DNA of 36,959 nt from an uncultured Clostridia bacterium. Its GTDB lineage: Bacteria > Bacillota > Clostridia > TANB77 > CAG-508. The stretch is from assembly GCA_934162625.1 (NCBI GenBank), contig CAKPJM010000006.1, forward strand, positions 1 to 36,959, in the 5' to 3' direction. Positions within the stretch are counted from its first letter, which is position 1. Each line of letters begins with the position of its first letter. The position numbers were made by a program, and so were the translations under genes. The notes below the pieces were generated by a model. The model did not search any database. It saw nothing but the letters and a program-made list of their open reading frames with translations, and had not been told where the DNA came from. Of the stretch, positions 1 through 9,380 are shown in pieces.

Positions 1-1
1 T

Positions 2-679
2 CCCTATGTTGGTAGAGGAATTATTATAGGTAAAAGTGAAGATGGTGCTAATGCTGTTGTTGCTTATTTTATAATGGGTAGAAGTTCTAATAGTAGGAAT
101 AGAATTTTCGTTGAAAATGGAGATGAAGTTGTTATTAATCCATTTGATGCTTCTAAGGTTGAAGATCCATCTCTTATTATTTATTCTCCTATAAAAACTT
201 GTGATAATAAGTTGATTGTAACAAATGGAAATCAAACAGATACAATTTACAATTTTTTAAATAACAATAAATCCTTCGAAGATGCATTAGAAACTAGGTC
301 TTTTGAACCAGATTCTCCAAACTTTACTCCTAGAATAAGTGGCTTATTAGAATTTAAAGATAATAATTTTAAATATAAGATGAGCATCTTAAAAAGTATA
401 GATGATATTGGTTCATCTTGTAGTAGATATACTTTTTCTTATAACAGTATAAATGGACTTGGTCATTTTATTCATACATATAATTGTGATGGTACTCCCC
501 TACCCTCTTTTACTGGTGAACCTGAGCGAATTAAAATTCCCAATAATATTGATTCCTTTAAAAATTTAATTTGGAATAATTTGAATACAGAAAATAGAAT
601 TTCGCTTTATGTTCGTTACGTTAATTTACAAAATGGCAATATTGAAAATAGATTGGTAAATAGCAATTTAATAAATTAA
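2..679 (+). CDS. IMP cyclohydrolase, PurO-like family (5' end outside window)
   Basis: The reading frame is open from base 2 (PYVGRGIIIGKSEDG...) with no start inside the window, so the N-terminus is missing; the ATG at 74 is internal. The pattern YVGRGIIIGKSEDGANAVVA followed by YFIMGRSSNSRNR is, from memory, characteristic of the archaeal-type PurO IMP cyclohydrolase family found in many Clostridia, which closes FAICAR to IMP in the last purine step. The gene lies 21 bases before a transformylase-only PurH, which supports this role: the two together replace the usual bifunctional PurH. The assignment rests on motif recall and context. No zero-frame CGG occurs in it. Confidence 0.8.
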   Translation, partial: PYVGRGIIIGKSEDGANAVVAYFIMGRSSNSRNRIFVENGDEVVINPFDASKVEDPSLIIYSPIKTCDNKLIVTNGNQTDTIYNFLNNNKSFEDALETRSFEPDSPNFTPRISGLLEFKDNNFKYKMSILKSIDDIGSSCSRYTFSYNSINGLGHFIHTYNCDGTPLPSFTGEPERIKIPNNIDSFKNLIWNNLNTENRISLYVRYVNLQNGNIENRLVNSNLIN

Positions 680-700
680 TATAATACTTTGGAGGTAAAA

Positions 701-1885
701 ATGAAAGAATTTGAATTAAAATATGGTTGTAATCCAAATCAAAAGCCTGCTAGAATTTTTATGCAAGATGGTAGTGATTTGCCTGTAGAGATTTTAAATG
801 GAAGGCCTGGCTATATAAATTTTTTAGATGCATTCAATAGTTGGCAATTGGTTAAAGAATTAAAGGAAGCTTTAAAATTGCCTTGTGCTACTTCATTTAA
901 ACATGTTAGCCCTACTTCTGCTGCTATTGGCAAACCTTTAAGTACAAAATTAAAAAAAGCTTGTTTTGTTGATGATATTGAGGATTTAGATAATTCCCTA
1001 TTAGCCTGTGCCTATGCCAGAGCCAGAGGAACAGATAGAATGTCTTCATTTGGAGATTGGATTGCTCTTAGCGATACTTGCGACATAACCACAGCAAAAT
1101 TGATACATAGAGAAGTTTCTGATGGAATAATCGCCCCTGATTTTACTGAAGAGGCTTTGAATTTATTAAAAACTAAAAAGAAAGGTAATTATAATATAAT
1201 AAAGGTAGATCCTAATTATATTCCTGATGAATTAGAATATAAACAGGTCTTCGGAATTACTTTTGAACAAGGTAGAAACAACTCTAAAATAGATAATGAT
1301 TTGTTAAACAGAGTCGTTACAGAAAATAAATTAATTCCTGATAATAATAAACAAGATTTAATAGTTGCTCTTATTACCTTAAAATATACTCAATCTAATT
1401 CTGTTTGTTTTGCTATGGATGGACAAGCCATAGGTGTGGGTGCAGGTCAACAATCTAGAATACATTGTACTAGACTTGCTGGAAACAAAGCAGATAACTG
1501 GCATTTGCGCCAACATGAGAAAGTTTTAAATCTTCCTTTCTTAGATTCAGTAGGAAGACCTGACAAAAATAATATTATAGATTTATATATTTCTGATGAA
1601 GATGAAGATGTTTTAAAAGATGGTGAGTGGCAAAAATATTTCTTAAATAAACCAGAAAAGTTCACAAAAAAAGAAAAACAAGATTATCTTTCAACTATAC
1701 ATGGTGTTAGTTTAGGTAGTGATGCTTTCTTTCCTTTTAGCGATAATATTGACAGAGCATACAAAAGTGGGGTTTCTTATATTGCTCAACCTGGTGGTTC
1801 TATAAGAGATCAAGAAGTAATTGATTGTTGTAATAAATATGGAATTGCTATGGCATTTACTGGTATTAGATTATTCCATCATTAA
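701..1885 (+). CDS. purH: AICAR formyltransferase, stand-alone (PurH C-terminal type)
   Basis: This 394-aa enzyme transfers a formyl group from 10-formyl-THF to AICAR, giving FAICAR, the penultimate purine step. The start is ATG 701 with GGAGGT at 691-696; an upstream in-frame TTG at 689 overlaps the ribosome site and is not used. The N-terminus begins directly with the transformylase signature (YGCNPNQKPARI), and the catalytic Lys-His sits in TSFKHVSPTSAAIG near residue 70. The cyclohydrolase (MGS-like) domain of ordinary PurH is absent, and the preceding gene supplies that activity. TTC GGA near 1250 contains CGG out of phase and is read normally. Confidence 0.92.
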   Translation: MKEFELKYGCNPNQKPARIFMQDGSDLPVEILNGRPGYINFLDAFNSWQLVKELKEALKLPCATSFKHVSPTSAAIGKPLSTKLKKACFVDDIEDLDNSLLACAYARARGTDRMSSFGDWIALSDTCDITTAKLIHREVSDGIIAPDFTEEALNLLKTKKKGNYNIIKVDPNYIPDELEYKQVFGITFEQGRNNSKIDNDLLNRVVTENKLIPDNNKQDLIVALITLKYTQSNSVCFAMDGQAIGVGAGQQSRIHCTRLAGNKADNWHLRQHEKVLNLPFLDSVGRPDKNNIIDLYISDEDEDVLKDGEWQKYFLNKPEKFTKKEKQDYLSTIHGVSLGSDAFFPFSDNIDRAYKSGVSYIAQPGGSIRDQEVIDCCNKYGIAMAFTGIRLFHH

Positions 1886-1898
1886 AATGGAGGTTTTT

Positions 1899-3164
1899 AT
1901 GAAAGTTGTAGTTATAGGTAATGGCGGTAGAGAGCATGCCATTATAAAGAAGATAAATCAAAGTCCTTTAGTTGATAAGGTATTTGCTTTACCTGGAAAC
2001 GGTGGCATATCTAAGGATGCAGAATGCGTAAATATAGGTCCTAAAGATATTTCTGGTGTTGTTAATTTCTGTCTAGAAAATAGTATTGATTTTGTTATTG
2101 TTAGTCCTGATGACCCTCTTGTTTTAGGAATGGTTGATGAATTAGAGAAAGTTGGAATTTCTTGTTTTGGTCCTAATAAAAAGGCAGCTATTATAGAAGG
2201 AAGTAAGGTTTTTTCTAAAAATTTAATGAAAAAATATAATATTCCTACTGCAAAATATGAAATTTTTAATAATTCAGCAGATGCTCTTTGTTATTTAAAT
2301 ACCATATCTTTTCCAATTGTTATAAAAGCAGATGGTTTAGCTTTAGGAAAAGGTGTAATAATTGCTAAAACTCTTGTTGAGGCACAAAATGCTGTAAAAT
2401 CTATAATGGAAAATAAAATTTTTGGTGACAGCGGTTCTAATATTGTAATAGAAGAATTTTTAGAAGGTCCCGAAGTTTCTGTTTTAGCCTTTACAGATGG
2501 AAAAACCTTGGTCCCTATGGTTTCTTCTATGGACCATAAGCGTGCTTTAGATAATGACAAAGGTTTAAATACTGGTGGAATGGGAACGATTGCTCCTAAC
2601 CCATATTACACGAAGAAAATAGAACAAGAATGTATGGAGAAAATATTTATTCCTACAATAAATGCTATGCGTTCTGAAGGAAGACCTTTTAGTGGTTGTT
2701 TATATTTTGGATTGATGCTAACAAAAACTGGACCAAAAGTTATAGAATATAATTGTCGCTTTGGTGATCCAGAAGCACAAGTTGTTTTGCCTTTACTAGA
2801 AACAGATTTATTTGAGATTATGCTTAATATCTCTAAAAAAACTTTAGATAAAGTTGATATAAAATTTAGTAATAATAGTGCTTGCTGTGTAATTGTTGCT
2901 TCTGGTGGTTATCCTGAAAAATATAATACTGGATATGAGATTTTTCTAGAAGATACTATAAAATCAGATCTTTATTTTGCAGGTGTCAAATTAGATAATA
3001 ACAAGTTAGTAACATCTGGTGGTAGAGTTGTAGGTGTAACCTCTGTTGATACTAGTTTGGTAAAAGCAATTTCTAATGCTTACAGTGATGTTAGCAAAGT
3101 TCACTTTGAAAATTCGTATTTTAGAACAGATATTGGTAAGGGAGGATTAAAAATTGGTATATAG
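1899..3164 (+). CDS. purD: Phosphoribosylamine-glycine ligase
   Basis: GAR synthetase, 421 aa, ATP-dependent ligation of glycine to phosphoribosylamine. The start at ATG 1899 follows a TGGAGG at 1888-1893; the longer open frame reaching back into purH is not used. Motifs: N-terminal VVVIGNGGREHA, ATP-grasp IKADGLALGKGV, EEFLEGPEVSV, and NCRFGDPEAQ near the metal and ATP site. The arginine in NCRFGDPE is encoded by CGC (2757-2759), showing that other CGN codons are read as Arg here. It overlaps the purL start by 11 bases, indicating translational coupling. Length and motifs are normal for the family. Confidence 0.95.
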   Translation: MKVVVIGNGGREHAIIKKINQSPLVDKVFALPGNGGISKDAECVNIGPKDISGVVNFCLENSIDFVIVSPDDPLVLGMVDELEKVGISCFGPNKKAAIIEGSKVFSKNLMKKYNIPTAKYEIFNNSADALCYLNTISFPIVIKADGLALGKGVIIAKTLVEAQNAVKSIMENKIFGDSGSNIVIEEFLEGPEVSVLAFTDGKTLVPMVSSMDHKRALDNDKGLNTGGMGTIAPNPYYTKKIEQECMEKIFIPTINAMRSEGRPFSGCLYFGLMLTKTGPKVIEYNCRFGDPEAQVVLPLLETDLFEIMLNISKKTLDKVDIKFSNNSACCVIVASGGYPEKYNTGYEIFLEDTIKSDLYFAGVKLDNNKLVTSGGRVVGVTSVDTSLVKAISNAYSDVSKVHFENSYFRTDIGKGGLKIGI

Positions 3165-6100
3165 AATATATGTTGAAAAAAAAGAAGCTTTAGCATATGA
3201 AGCTAAAAATTTAAAAAATGACATTAATGAATTGCTTAAGATTAATACTTTAACTAATTTGAGAGTTTTAAACAGATATGATGTAGAAAATATTGACAAA
3301 GATTTATTTGATTACTGTAAAACAACTGTATTTTCTGAACCTCAATTGGATAATATTACATCTGAATTAAATTTAGATACTGAACATGTTTTTGCAACTG
3401 AATTTTTACCTGGTCAATTTGATCAAAGAGCAAATTCCGCTGCAGAATGTATACAAATTATATCTCAAAAGAATAAACCTATAGTAAAAACGGCAAAAGT
3501 CTATATGTTATACGGTAATTTGTCTGTTGATGATATTAACTCTATAAAAAAATATGTTATCAACCCAGTTGACTCTCGAGAAGCAAGTTTATCAAATTAT
3601 GATACCTTAGTTACTAATTATGAAATTCCAACTGCTGTAGAGACTATCTATAACTTTTGCAATTTTAATGAAAATGACTTAAAAGCTTTTATTCAAAAAA
3701 ATGGTTTAGCCATGGATTTAGATGATATTAAATTTTGTCAAAAATATTTTATTACTGAAAAGCGTGACCCTACTATAACTGAAATAAAAATGATTGATAC
3801 ATATTGGTCTGACCATTGCAGGCATACTACCTTTTCTACAACAATTGATAATATTTCATTTGAAAATAATCTTGTTCAAAAAGCTTTTGATGAATATATA
3901 AATACCAGAAAAGAACTTGGACGTTCAAAGCCTATAAACTTAATGGATATTGCAACAATCAGCATGAAATATTTAAAATCCATTGGAAAACTTGATAGGC
4001 TTGATGAATCTGATGAAATAAATGCTTGCACTGTTAAAATAAATGTTGATGTTGATGGAAGGAATGAAGATTGGCTTTTACTTTTCAAAAATGAAACCCA
4101 CAATCATCCTACAGAAATAGAGCCTTTTGGTGGTGCTGCAACGTGTATTGGTGGTGCCATTAGAGATCCATTATCTGGAAGAGCTTATGTTTATTCTGCT
4201 ATGAGATTAACTGGTGCAGCAAATCCTCTAGACCCAATAGAAAAGACTATAAATGGAAAATTGCCTCAAAGAAAAATAGTAACAGAAGCAGCAAATGGAT
4301 ATAGCTCTTATGGGAATCAAATAGGTCTTGCGACACGGACAAGTTGATGAAATATATCATCCAGGTTATGTTGCAAAACGCATGGAAATAGGTGCTGTAA
4401 TTGGTGCTGCTCCCCAAAGAAATGTTGTAAGAGAAACTCCTGTTCCTGGAGATGTAGTTATTTTACTTGGTGGAAAAACTGGCAGAGATGGATGTCGGTG
4501 GTGCAACTGGTTCTTCTAAATCTCATAATATTTCATCTTTAGAATCTTGTGGTGCTGAAGTTCAAAAAGGAAATGCTCCTGAAGAAAGGAAATTACAAAG
4601 ACTATTTAGAAATGCCAATGCATCTAGATTAATAAAACGTTGCAATGATTTTGGTGCTGGTGGAGTTTCTGTTGCGATTGGTGAACTTGCAGATGGATTA
4701 ATAATAGATTTGAATAAAGTTCCTAAAAAATATGAAGGACTTGATGGAACAGAAATTGCAATTAGCGAATCTCAAGAACGTATGGCTGTTGTTGTTTCTA
4801 GTAAAGATTCTGAAGATTTTATTAATTTGGCAAATTCTGAAAACCTAGAAGCTACTATTGTAGCTACTGTTCAAAAAGAAAAAAGATTAATTATGAAATG
4901 GAACAATAAAAACATTGTAAATATTTCTAGAGAATTTTTAAATTCAAATGGGGCTGAAAAACACGTTAGCATCAAAGTCCCACCTTTTGAAGAGTTTAAC
5001 AAAAAAATTTCAAGCAATTTTGAAAAAAATTACTTCGATCTAGTTAATGACTTGAATATATGCTCGAAGAGAGGTTTATCTGAGAGGTTTGACTCTAGTA
5101 TAGGTGCTGGAACAGTTCTTATGCCTTTTGGTGGTAAATATGAACGTACTCCTATACAAGCTATGTGTAATAAAATTTCACTTTCTGACAAAGACACTAC
5201 AACTTGCTCAATAATGTCTTGGGGCTTTAATCCATTTATATCTGAAAAAAGCCCATATCATGGCGCATATTTAGCAGTCGTTGAATCTATTTCAAAATTA
5301 ATCGCAACTGGAAGTAATTTTAAAAATATTTATTTAACCTTTCAAGAATACTTTGAAAAATTAGCAAAAGATAGTGTTCGTTGGGCTAAACCTTTTTCTG
5401 CACTTCTTGGAGCTTTTATGGCCCAAAAAGATTTAGAAATCGCATCAATTGGTGGAAAGGATTCTATGAGTGGCAGTTTTGAAAATATCGATGTTCCCCC
5501 TACTTTAGTTTCTTTTGCTGTAACAACAGATAATATTAATAATATTATTTCACCTGAATTTAAAAGCTGTAATAGCAAAGTAGTTTTAATAAAACCTGAT
5601 TATAATAATGATGGACTACCTGTAGCATCTTCTTTAAAAAATGTATTTAACCTTGTAAATACATTGATGAGGGATAAGAAAGTTTTGAGTGCATACACTC
5701 CAACATATGGTGGAATTGCAGAAGCTGTATTTAAAATGTGCATAGGCAATAGAATTGGCTTTAAATTCAACTCAAATATAGATATTAATGAAATTTTTAA
5801 ATATAATTATGGTTCTTTTATTCTTGAGTTAAACTGCTCTGAAAATATAGGCATAGAATTAGGTAGTACTATAAACTTAGATAAAATTATTTATAATGAT
5901 ATAAAAATAAACTTGGAAGACTTATCTAACCAGTATGAAAATAAATTAGAAAGTATATATTCTTGCAATATTAAAACTTTAGAAACGCCTATTCCTAAAA
6001 TTAATTTTAATAATAATTCGGTTTCTATTAAAAATATTGCAAAATTCGCTAAACCTAGGGTTTTAATACCAGTATTTCCTGGTACAAATTGCGAATACGA

Positions 6101-6849
6101 TAGTGCAAAAGCTGTTGAAAAAGCCGGAGCAATTCCAGAAATTTTTGTAATTAATAATCTTTCAGCAAAAAACATTTCTGAATCTACAATTTTATTTGCA
6201 AATAAATTAAAAGAATCTCAAATGGTATTTATTCCTGGTGGATTTTCTGGCGGTGATGAACCAGATGGTTCTGGAAAATTTATAACTGCATTTTTTAGAA
6301 ATAATTATATTAAAGATGCTGTAAATGATTTATTAGAAAACAGAGATGGCTTAATGTGTGGTATCTGTAATGGTTTTCAATCTTTAATTAAGCTTCGGAT
6401 TAGTTCCTTTCGGAAAAATTATTGACACAGATGAAAATTGTCCAACACTTACTTTTAATACTATTAATAGACATCAATCTAAAATTGTAAGAACTAGAAT
6501 ATCTTCTAATAAATCTCCTTGGCTTTCTAATACACAGGTTGGTGATATATATTCTGTTCCTATTTCACATGGTGAAGGTAGGTTTATTATAAATGATTCT
6601 TTATTAGAAAAATTAATTACAAATGGCCAAATTGCTACACAGTATGTAGATTTAAATGGTAATCCAACATATGACATTCAATATAATCCTAATGGTTCTA
6701 CTTATGCTATTGAAGGCATTACTTCTCCTGATGGTAGAATATTTGGTAAAATGGGACATAGTGAAAGAATTGGAAATGGTCTTTATCAGAATGTTCCAGG
6801 AAATTATGACATAAAAATGTTTAAATCTGCGGTAGAGTATTTTAAATAA
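3154..6849 (+). CDS. purL: Phosphoribosylformylglycinamidine synthase, three +1 shift sites
   Basis: Large single-chain FGAM synthase converting FGAR plus glutamine to FGAM. The start is TTG 3154, chosen by GGAGG at 3141-3145 (spacing 8). One 1230-aa protein is recovered only if one C is skipped at 4336, 4496 and 6396, each the first base of a zero-frame CGG; all three restored residues are glycines (about 395, 448 and 1081) in family-conserved stretches. Domains: N-terminal PurS-like part; synthase halves with TYWSDHCRHTTF and NETHNHPTEIEPFGG; C-terminal glutaminase with IPVFPGTNCEYD, nucleophile Cys about 1071 in CGICNGFQ, and SHGEGRF. Without the third shift the glutaminase ends 19 residues past its nucleophile. 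Apart from the three C bases nothing is degraded. Length is normal for the family. Confidence 0.93.
4336..4339 (+). other. CGG +1 frameshift site 1 in purL
   Basis: Zero-frame codons read ACA CGG ACA AGT TGA. Skipping C4336 gives ACA GGA CAA GTT GAT, i.e. LATGQVDEIYH, the expected PurL sequence. Without the shift, translation stops at 4347. Confidence 0.9.
4496..4499 (+). other. CGG +1 frameshift site 2 in purL
   Basis: In the frame entered after site 1 the codons are GGA TGT CGG TGG. Skipping C4496 gives GGA TGT GGT GGT GCA ACT, i.e. GRDGCGGATGSS, the conserved PurL glycine-rich stretch. This is the only CGGT case. Confidence 0.9.
6396..6399 (+). other. CGG +1 frameshift site 3 in purL
   Basis: Codons AAG CTT CGG ATT; skipping C6396 gives AAG CTT GGA TTA GTT CCT TTC GGA, i.e. 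LIKLGLVPFGK. The second CGG fifteen bases later (6411) is out of phase (TTC GGA) and is read normally, a close internal control. Confidence 0.9.
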
Positions 6850-6852
6850 ATT

Positions 6853-6890
6853 GCAACAAAGGGCAACTAAGTTGCCCTTTGTTGCTTTCC
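6853..6890 (+). terminator. Rho-independent terminator of the purine operon
   Basis: Perfect inverted repeat (arms 6853-6868 and 6870-6885, GC-rich AAAGGGCAACT core) starting 3 bases after the purL stop, followed by TTTCC. The following sequence to about 6915 resembles a decayed copy of the 130-bp intergenic element described at 8226, 10505 and 33792. Confidence 0.8.
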
Positions 6891-6953
6891 GGTTTGAATT
6901 TCCAGATGAATTTCAAAAAACTTTTGTATTTTCTTCTGACATTTTATTTTTAA

Positions 6954-7304
6954 TTATTCCTCTAGTCCAAAACTCACTCCGAGTGCATCATTTATTTTGT
7001 TCATAACAAATCTATCATCTATATGTCCTATTTTTTCTTTTAGTCTACTCTTATCTATTGTTCTTATTTGTTCTGCTAATACTACCGAATCTGCTTTTAG
7101 TCCAAATTCTTTCGAATCCAATTCAATATGAGTTGGAAGTTTGTTTTTATTTAGTTGTGATGTTATTGCTGATACTATTACTGTTGGACTATATTTATTT
7201 CCAGTATCATTTTGTATTACCAATACTGGTCTTATTCCCCCTTGCTCGGAACCTATAACTGGACTTAAATCTGCATAAAACATATCTCCTCTTTTTATCA
7301 TCAT
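6954..7304 (-). CDS. MazF/EndoA-type mRNA interferase
   Basis: 116-aa PemK/MazF-fold ribonuclease that would cleave single-stranded mRNA at a short motif. Visible: KRGDMFYADLSPVIGSEQGG, then IRPVLVIQND with the conserved Arg-Pro, and SAITSQ. The start is the ATG at 7304 with AGGAG at 7313-7317; an upstream GTG at 7313 overlaps the ribosome site. No antitoxin ORF is visible directly upstream: the next gene in the transcription direction is the GerS-like gene. In Clostridia, as I recall, ndoA lies near alr and gerS, so the context is the chromosomal EndoA locus rather than a mobile module. Confidence 0.88.
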   Translation of the reverse strand: MMIKRGDMFYADLSPVIGSEQGGIRPVLVIQNDTGNKYSPTVIVSAITSQLNKNKLPTHIELDSKEFGLKADSVVLAEQIRTIDKSRLKEKIGHIDDRFVMNKINDALGVSFGLEE

Positions 7305-7386
7305 ATTCTTCACTCCTGCAATTTTTTGTATTTCATTTAATCCATATATTTTAGATATGAGTTCGAGAATAAGAATATAAATTTAC

Positions 7387-8052
7387 TTATATATCATTTG
7401 AATTTTCTTTTAGCTTAAAAGCTAACACATCTTCCTTTTGTAAATTATTTATTTTTATCTCATTATATAATATGTAAATTACAGTTTTTTGTGTTACATC
7501 TTTTATTTCTAATCTGATTGGTACTCCTGTAGATTTATTAAAATACAGTTTTTTATATGCAACATATTTATTACCATTTTTTATTTTTACTTCTAGTATT
7601 ATTTCTTCATTCTCTTCATATAAACTTGTTTCATTTGATTCTTTATAATCATCTATAAAGCTTTTTAACGTTATTATATTTTCTCCTACATATGGATAGT
7701 TTTCATATATTTTGCTTAAATTCAATTTACTGTTTTCTATTTTTAGGTTTGTTCCATCATATATAAAAACCATTCCACTTAAGTTTTCCGGTTCCACCAT
7801 TTCTCTTTTATATACGTTACTATCATTGCTATATTTTTCTTTTACAATATAATTATTAGTATTTTTGTTGGACTCTACTGTAATTGTTTCTTGTACTTCA
7901 TATGAGCTTATACCCAAAATATATTGTTCAACCTCTTCGGCTGACTTGTTACTCATATTATTTCCAAATTTTATTTTTTTATAATTAGTTTTTATAAAAA
8001 AAGCAATTATTACAACAATTATTATTGTTATAATAGTAATTATCTTTTTCAT
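7387..8052 (-). CDS. LolA/GerS-like exported protein
   Basis: 221-aa protein with an N-terminal membrane anchor (residues about 3-19) and no lipobox cysteine visible. The rest alternates short strands (SSYEVQETITVESN, YKREMVEPENLSGM, VFIYDGTNLKIEN, STGVPIRLEIKD), a pattern fitting the LolA-like half-barrel of GerS germination proteins and related outer-spore or lipoprotein carriers. Start ATG 8052 follows AAGGAGGTAATC. It lies directly upstream of the mazF-type gene. The GerS connection is an inference from fold-like pattern and neighbourhood; the lack of a lipobox is atypical for GerS. Confidence 0.55.
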   Translation of the reverse strand: MKKIITIITIIIVVIIAFFIKTNYKKIKFGNNMSNKSAEEVEQYILGISSYEVQETITVESNKNTNNYIVKEKYSNDSNVYKREMVEPENLSGMVFIYDGTNLKIENSKLNLSKIYENYPYVGENIITLKSFIDDYKESNETSLYEENEEIILEVKIKNGNKYVAYKKLYFNKSTGVPIRLEIKDVTQKTVIYILYNEIKINNLQKEDVLAFKLKENSNDI

Positions 8053-8082
8053 TTTTGATTACCTCCTTATAATTGTAAATTA

Positions 8083-8192
8083 GAACTTCACGAAGTTCGA
8101 AGTGTGAGGTGCGAGGTGTGAAAAATAGGAAAAGTCCTGCGAAGACTCGACTCTATAAATCACACATCACACTTCACATCGCACACTTCAAT
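8083..8192. repeat. Long imperfect inverted repeat rich in GTGTGA / TCACAC
   Basis: After a small GAACTTC/GAAGTTC hairpin (8083-8098), a GAAGTGTGAGGTGCGAGGTG tract (about 8099-8119) can pair imperfectly with TCACAC...CACACTTC (about 8160-8190). Similar words recur at 34206-34236 (TTTCACACTTCCCACATC). No ORF is visible. Function unknown. Confidence 0.55.
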
Positions 8193-8225
8193 TAAACAAA
8201 CTCCAGTTTTTTATTTTGCTAATAC

Positions 8226-8353
8226 GAACAAAACGACTTTAGTCGCCCTTTGTTCTCGCCGATTTGAGTTTCCGAATGAAATGAGGAAATCTCAAAGGCA
8301 ATAGCGATTATAGCATTTTTATATAGTAGGGAATGAGAAATTTCCTACTATAT
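8226..8353 (+). repeat. Intergenic structured repeat element, copy A
   Basis: Three consecutive hairpins: hairpin 1 at 8226-8255 (GAACAAAACGACT...GTTC), a conserved core at 8256-8320 with its own stem (TTTGAGTTTCC pairing with GGAAATCTCAAA), and hairpin 2 at 8321-8353 (ATATAGTAGG...CCTACTATAT). Nearly identical to copy B at 10505 and sharing only the core with copy C at 33792. Confidence 0.85.
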
Positions 8354-8355
8354 AA

Positions 8356-8382
8356 AAAAGAATAGCTAATTGCTATTCTTTT
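8356..8382 (-). terminator. Terminator of the minD-minE-rodA-dus unit
   Basis: Inverted repeat AAAAGAATAGC / GCTATTCTTTT with loop TAATT, 11 bases behind the dus stop; on the minus strand the stem is followed by a T-rich run. Confidence 0.75.
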
Positions 8383-8392
8383 ATAAATTTAT

Positions 8393-9369
8393 TCATATTA
8401 ATTTAAAATATTCTTCTAGACATTCTATTAATTCACTCGTTTTTTCTATTTTATTTATTCTATCTCGCATTATGCTGGAATCTTTTAAATTTTTTATGTA
8501 CCAACAAATATGTTTTCTCATTTCTCTTATTGCAATGTATTCTCCTTTTTCGTTAACTGCTAAGCTAAGATGTTCTTTTATTATATTTAATTTTTGTTCT
8601 TTTGTTATTTCATCTCTTTCTTCTCCTGTTAGTTCTTTTATAAGATTATGTATAAACCACGGATTTCCGTAAATTTGCTCTACCTACCATTATTCCATCT
8701 ACGCCTGTATATTCAAACATCTTTTTAGCATCTTCTGCAGTTTTTATATCACCATTTCCTATTACAGGTATTCTTATATTTTCCTTTACCTTCTTTATAA
8801 TTTCTAAATCTACATGTCCGTGAATAGTATTCTTCTCTAGTTCTTCCATGTATTGTAATGGCAGATGCTCCAGCTTCTTCTATTATTTTTGCAATTTCTA
8901 CTGCATTTATATTTTCGCTATCCCAACCCTTTCTTATTTTTACTGTGACTGGTTTGTCTGTATTTTTCACTACATTTTTTACTATATCTTCTACTAATTC
9001 TGGTGATAGCAAAAGTTTGCTTCCATCCCCATTTTTTACTACTTTAGGAGCAGGGCACCCCATATTTATATCTATTATATCAGCATCTTTAGAAATTTTA
9101 TTAGCAGTCTCTCCCATTATTTCTGGTTCACTTCCAAATATCTGAAAAGCTATTGGTCTTTGCTCTCCTACTGTATTTAAAAGCGCTTCTGTTTTTTTAT
9201 CATTATAATGCAAGGCTTTGCTACTTACCATTTCTGTATATACTAATCCTGGATTACTGCACTTTTTACATATTGTCCTAAATGGCAAGTCTGTAATTCC
9301 TGCCATTGGGGCAAGTAGTATATTATTTTCTAATTTTATATTTCCAATATTTAATTCATGTATATACAT
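8393..9369 (-). CDS. dusB: tRNA-dihydrouridine synthase (DusB-like), two +1 shift sites
   Basis: FMN-dependent reduction of uridine in tRNA. A 324-aa protein is recovered by skipping one C at 8820 and at 8669, both first bases of zero-frame CGG codons. TIM-barrel motifs in order: LLAPMAGITDLPFR, MGCPAPKVVKNGDGS with the catalytic Cys near residue 100, ITIHGRTREEYYSGHVD (restored Gly about 184), IPVIGNGDIKTAEDA, and GIMVGRANLGNPWFI (restored Gly about 234), followed by the C-terminal helical tRNA-binding domain ending at TGA 8393-8395. The start is 11 bases after the rodA stop. Read without shifts it breaks into pieces, yet all family motifs are intact. Confidence 0.92.
8666..8669 (-). other. 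CGG +1 frameshift site 2 in dus
   Basis: Codons AAT TTA CGG AAA; skipping C8669 gives AAT TTA GGA AAT CCG TGG, the expected GRANLGNPWF. The unshifted frame ends at 8646. Confidence 0.9.
8817..8820 (-). other. CGG +1 frameshift site 1 in dus
   Basis: Codons TAT TCA CGG ACA; skipping C8820 gives TCA GGA CAT GTA GAT, i.e. EEYYSGHVD as expected for Dus. The unshifted frame ends at 8749. Confidence 0.9.
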
Positions 9370-9380
9370 TTTATCCCTTT

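Noticed and set aside
3154..6849. purL (and the nine other shifted genes) as pseudogenes
   Set aside because: All lesions are of one exact kind (C before a zero-frame GGN codon), no other stop, deletion or frameshift is present, and every conserved motif survives on both sides. Random decay would give mixed lesion types.
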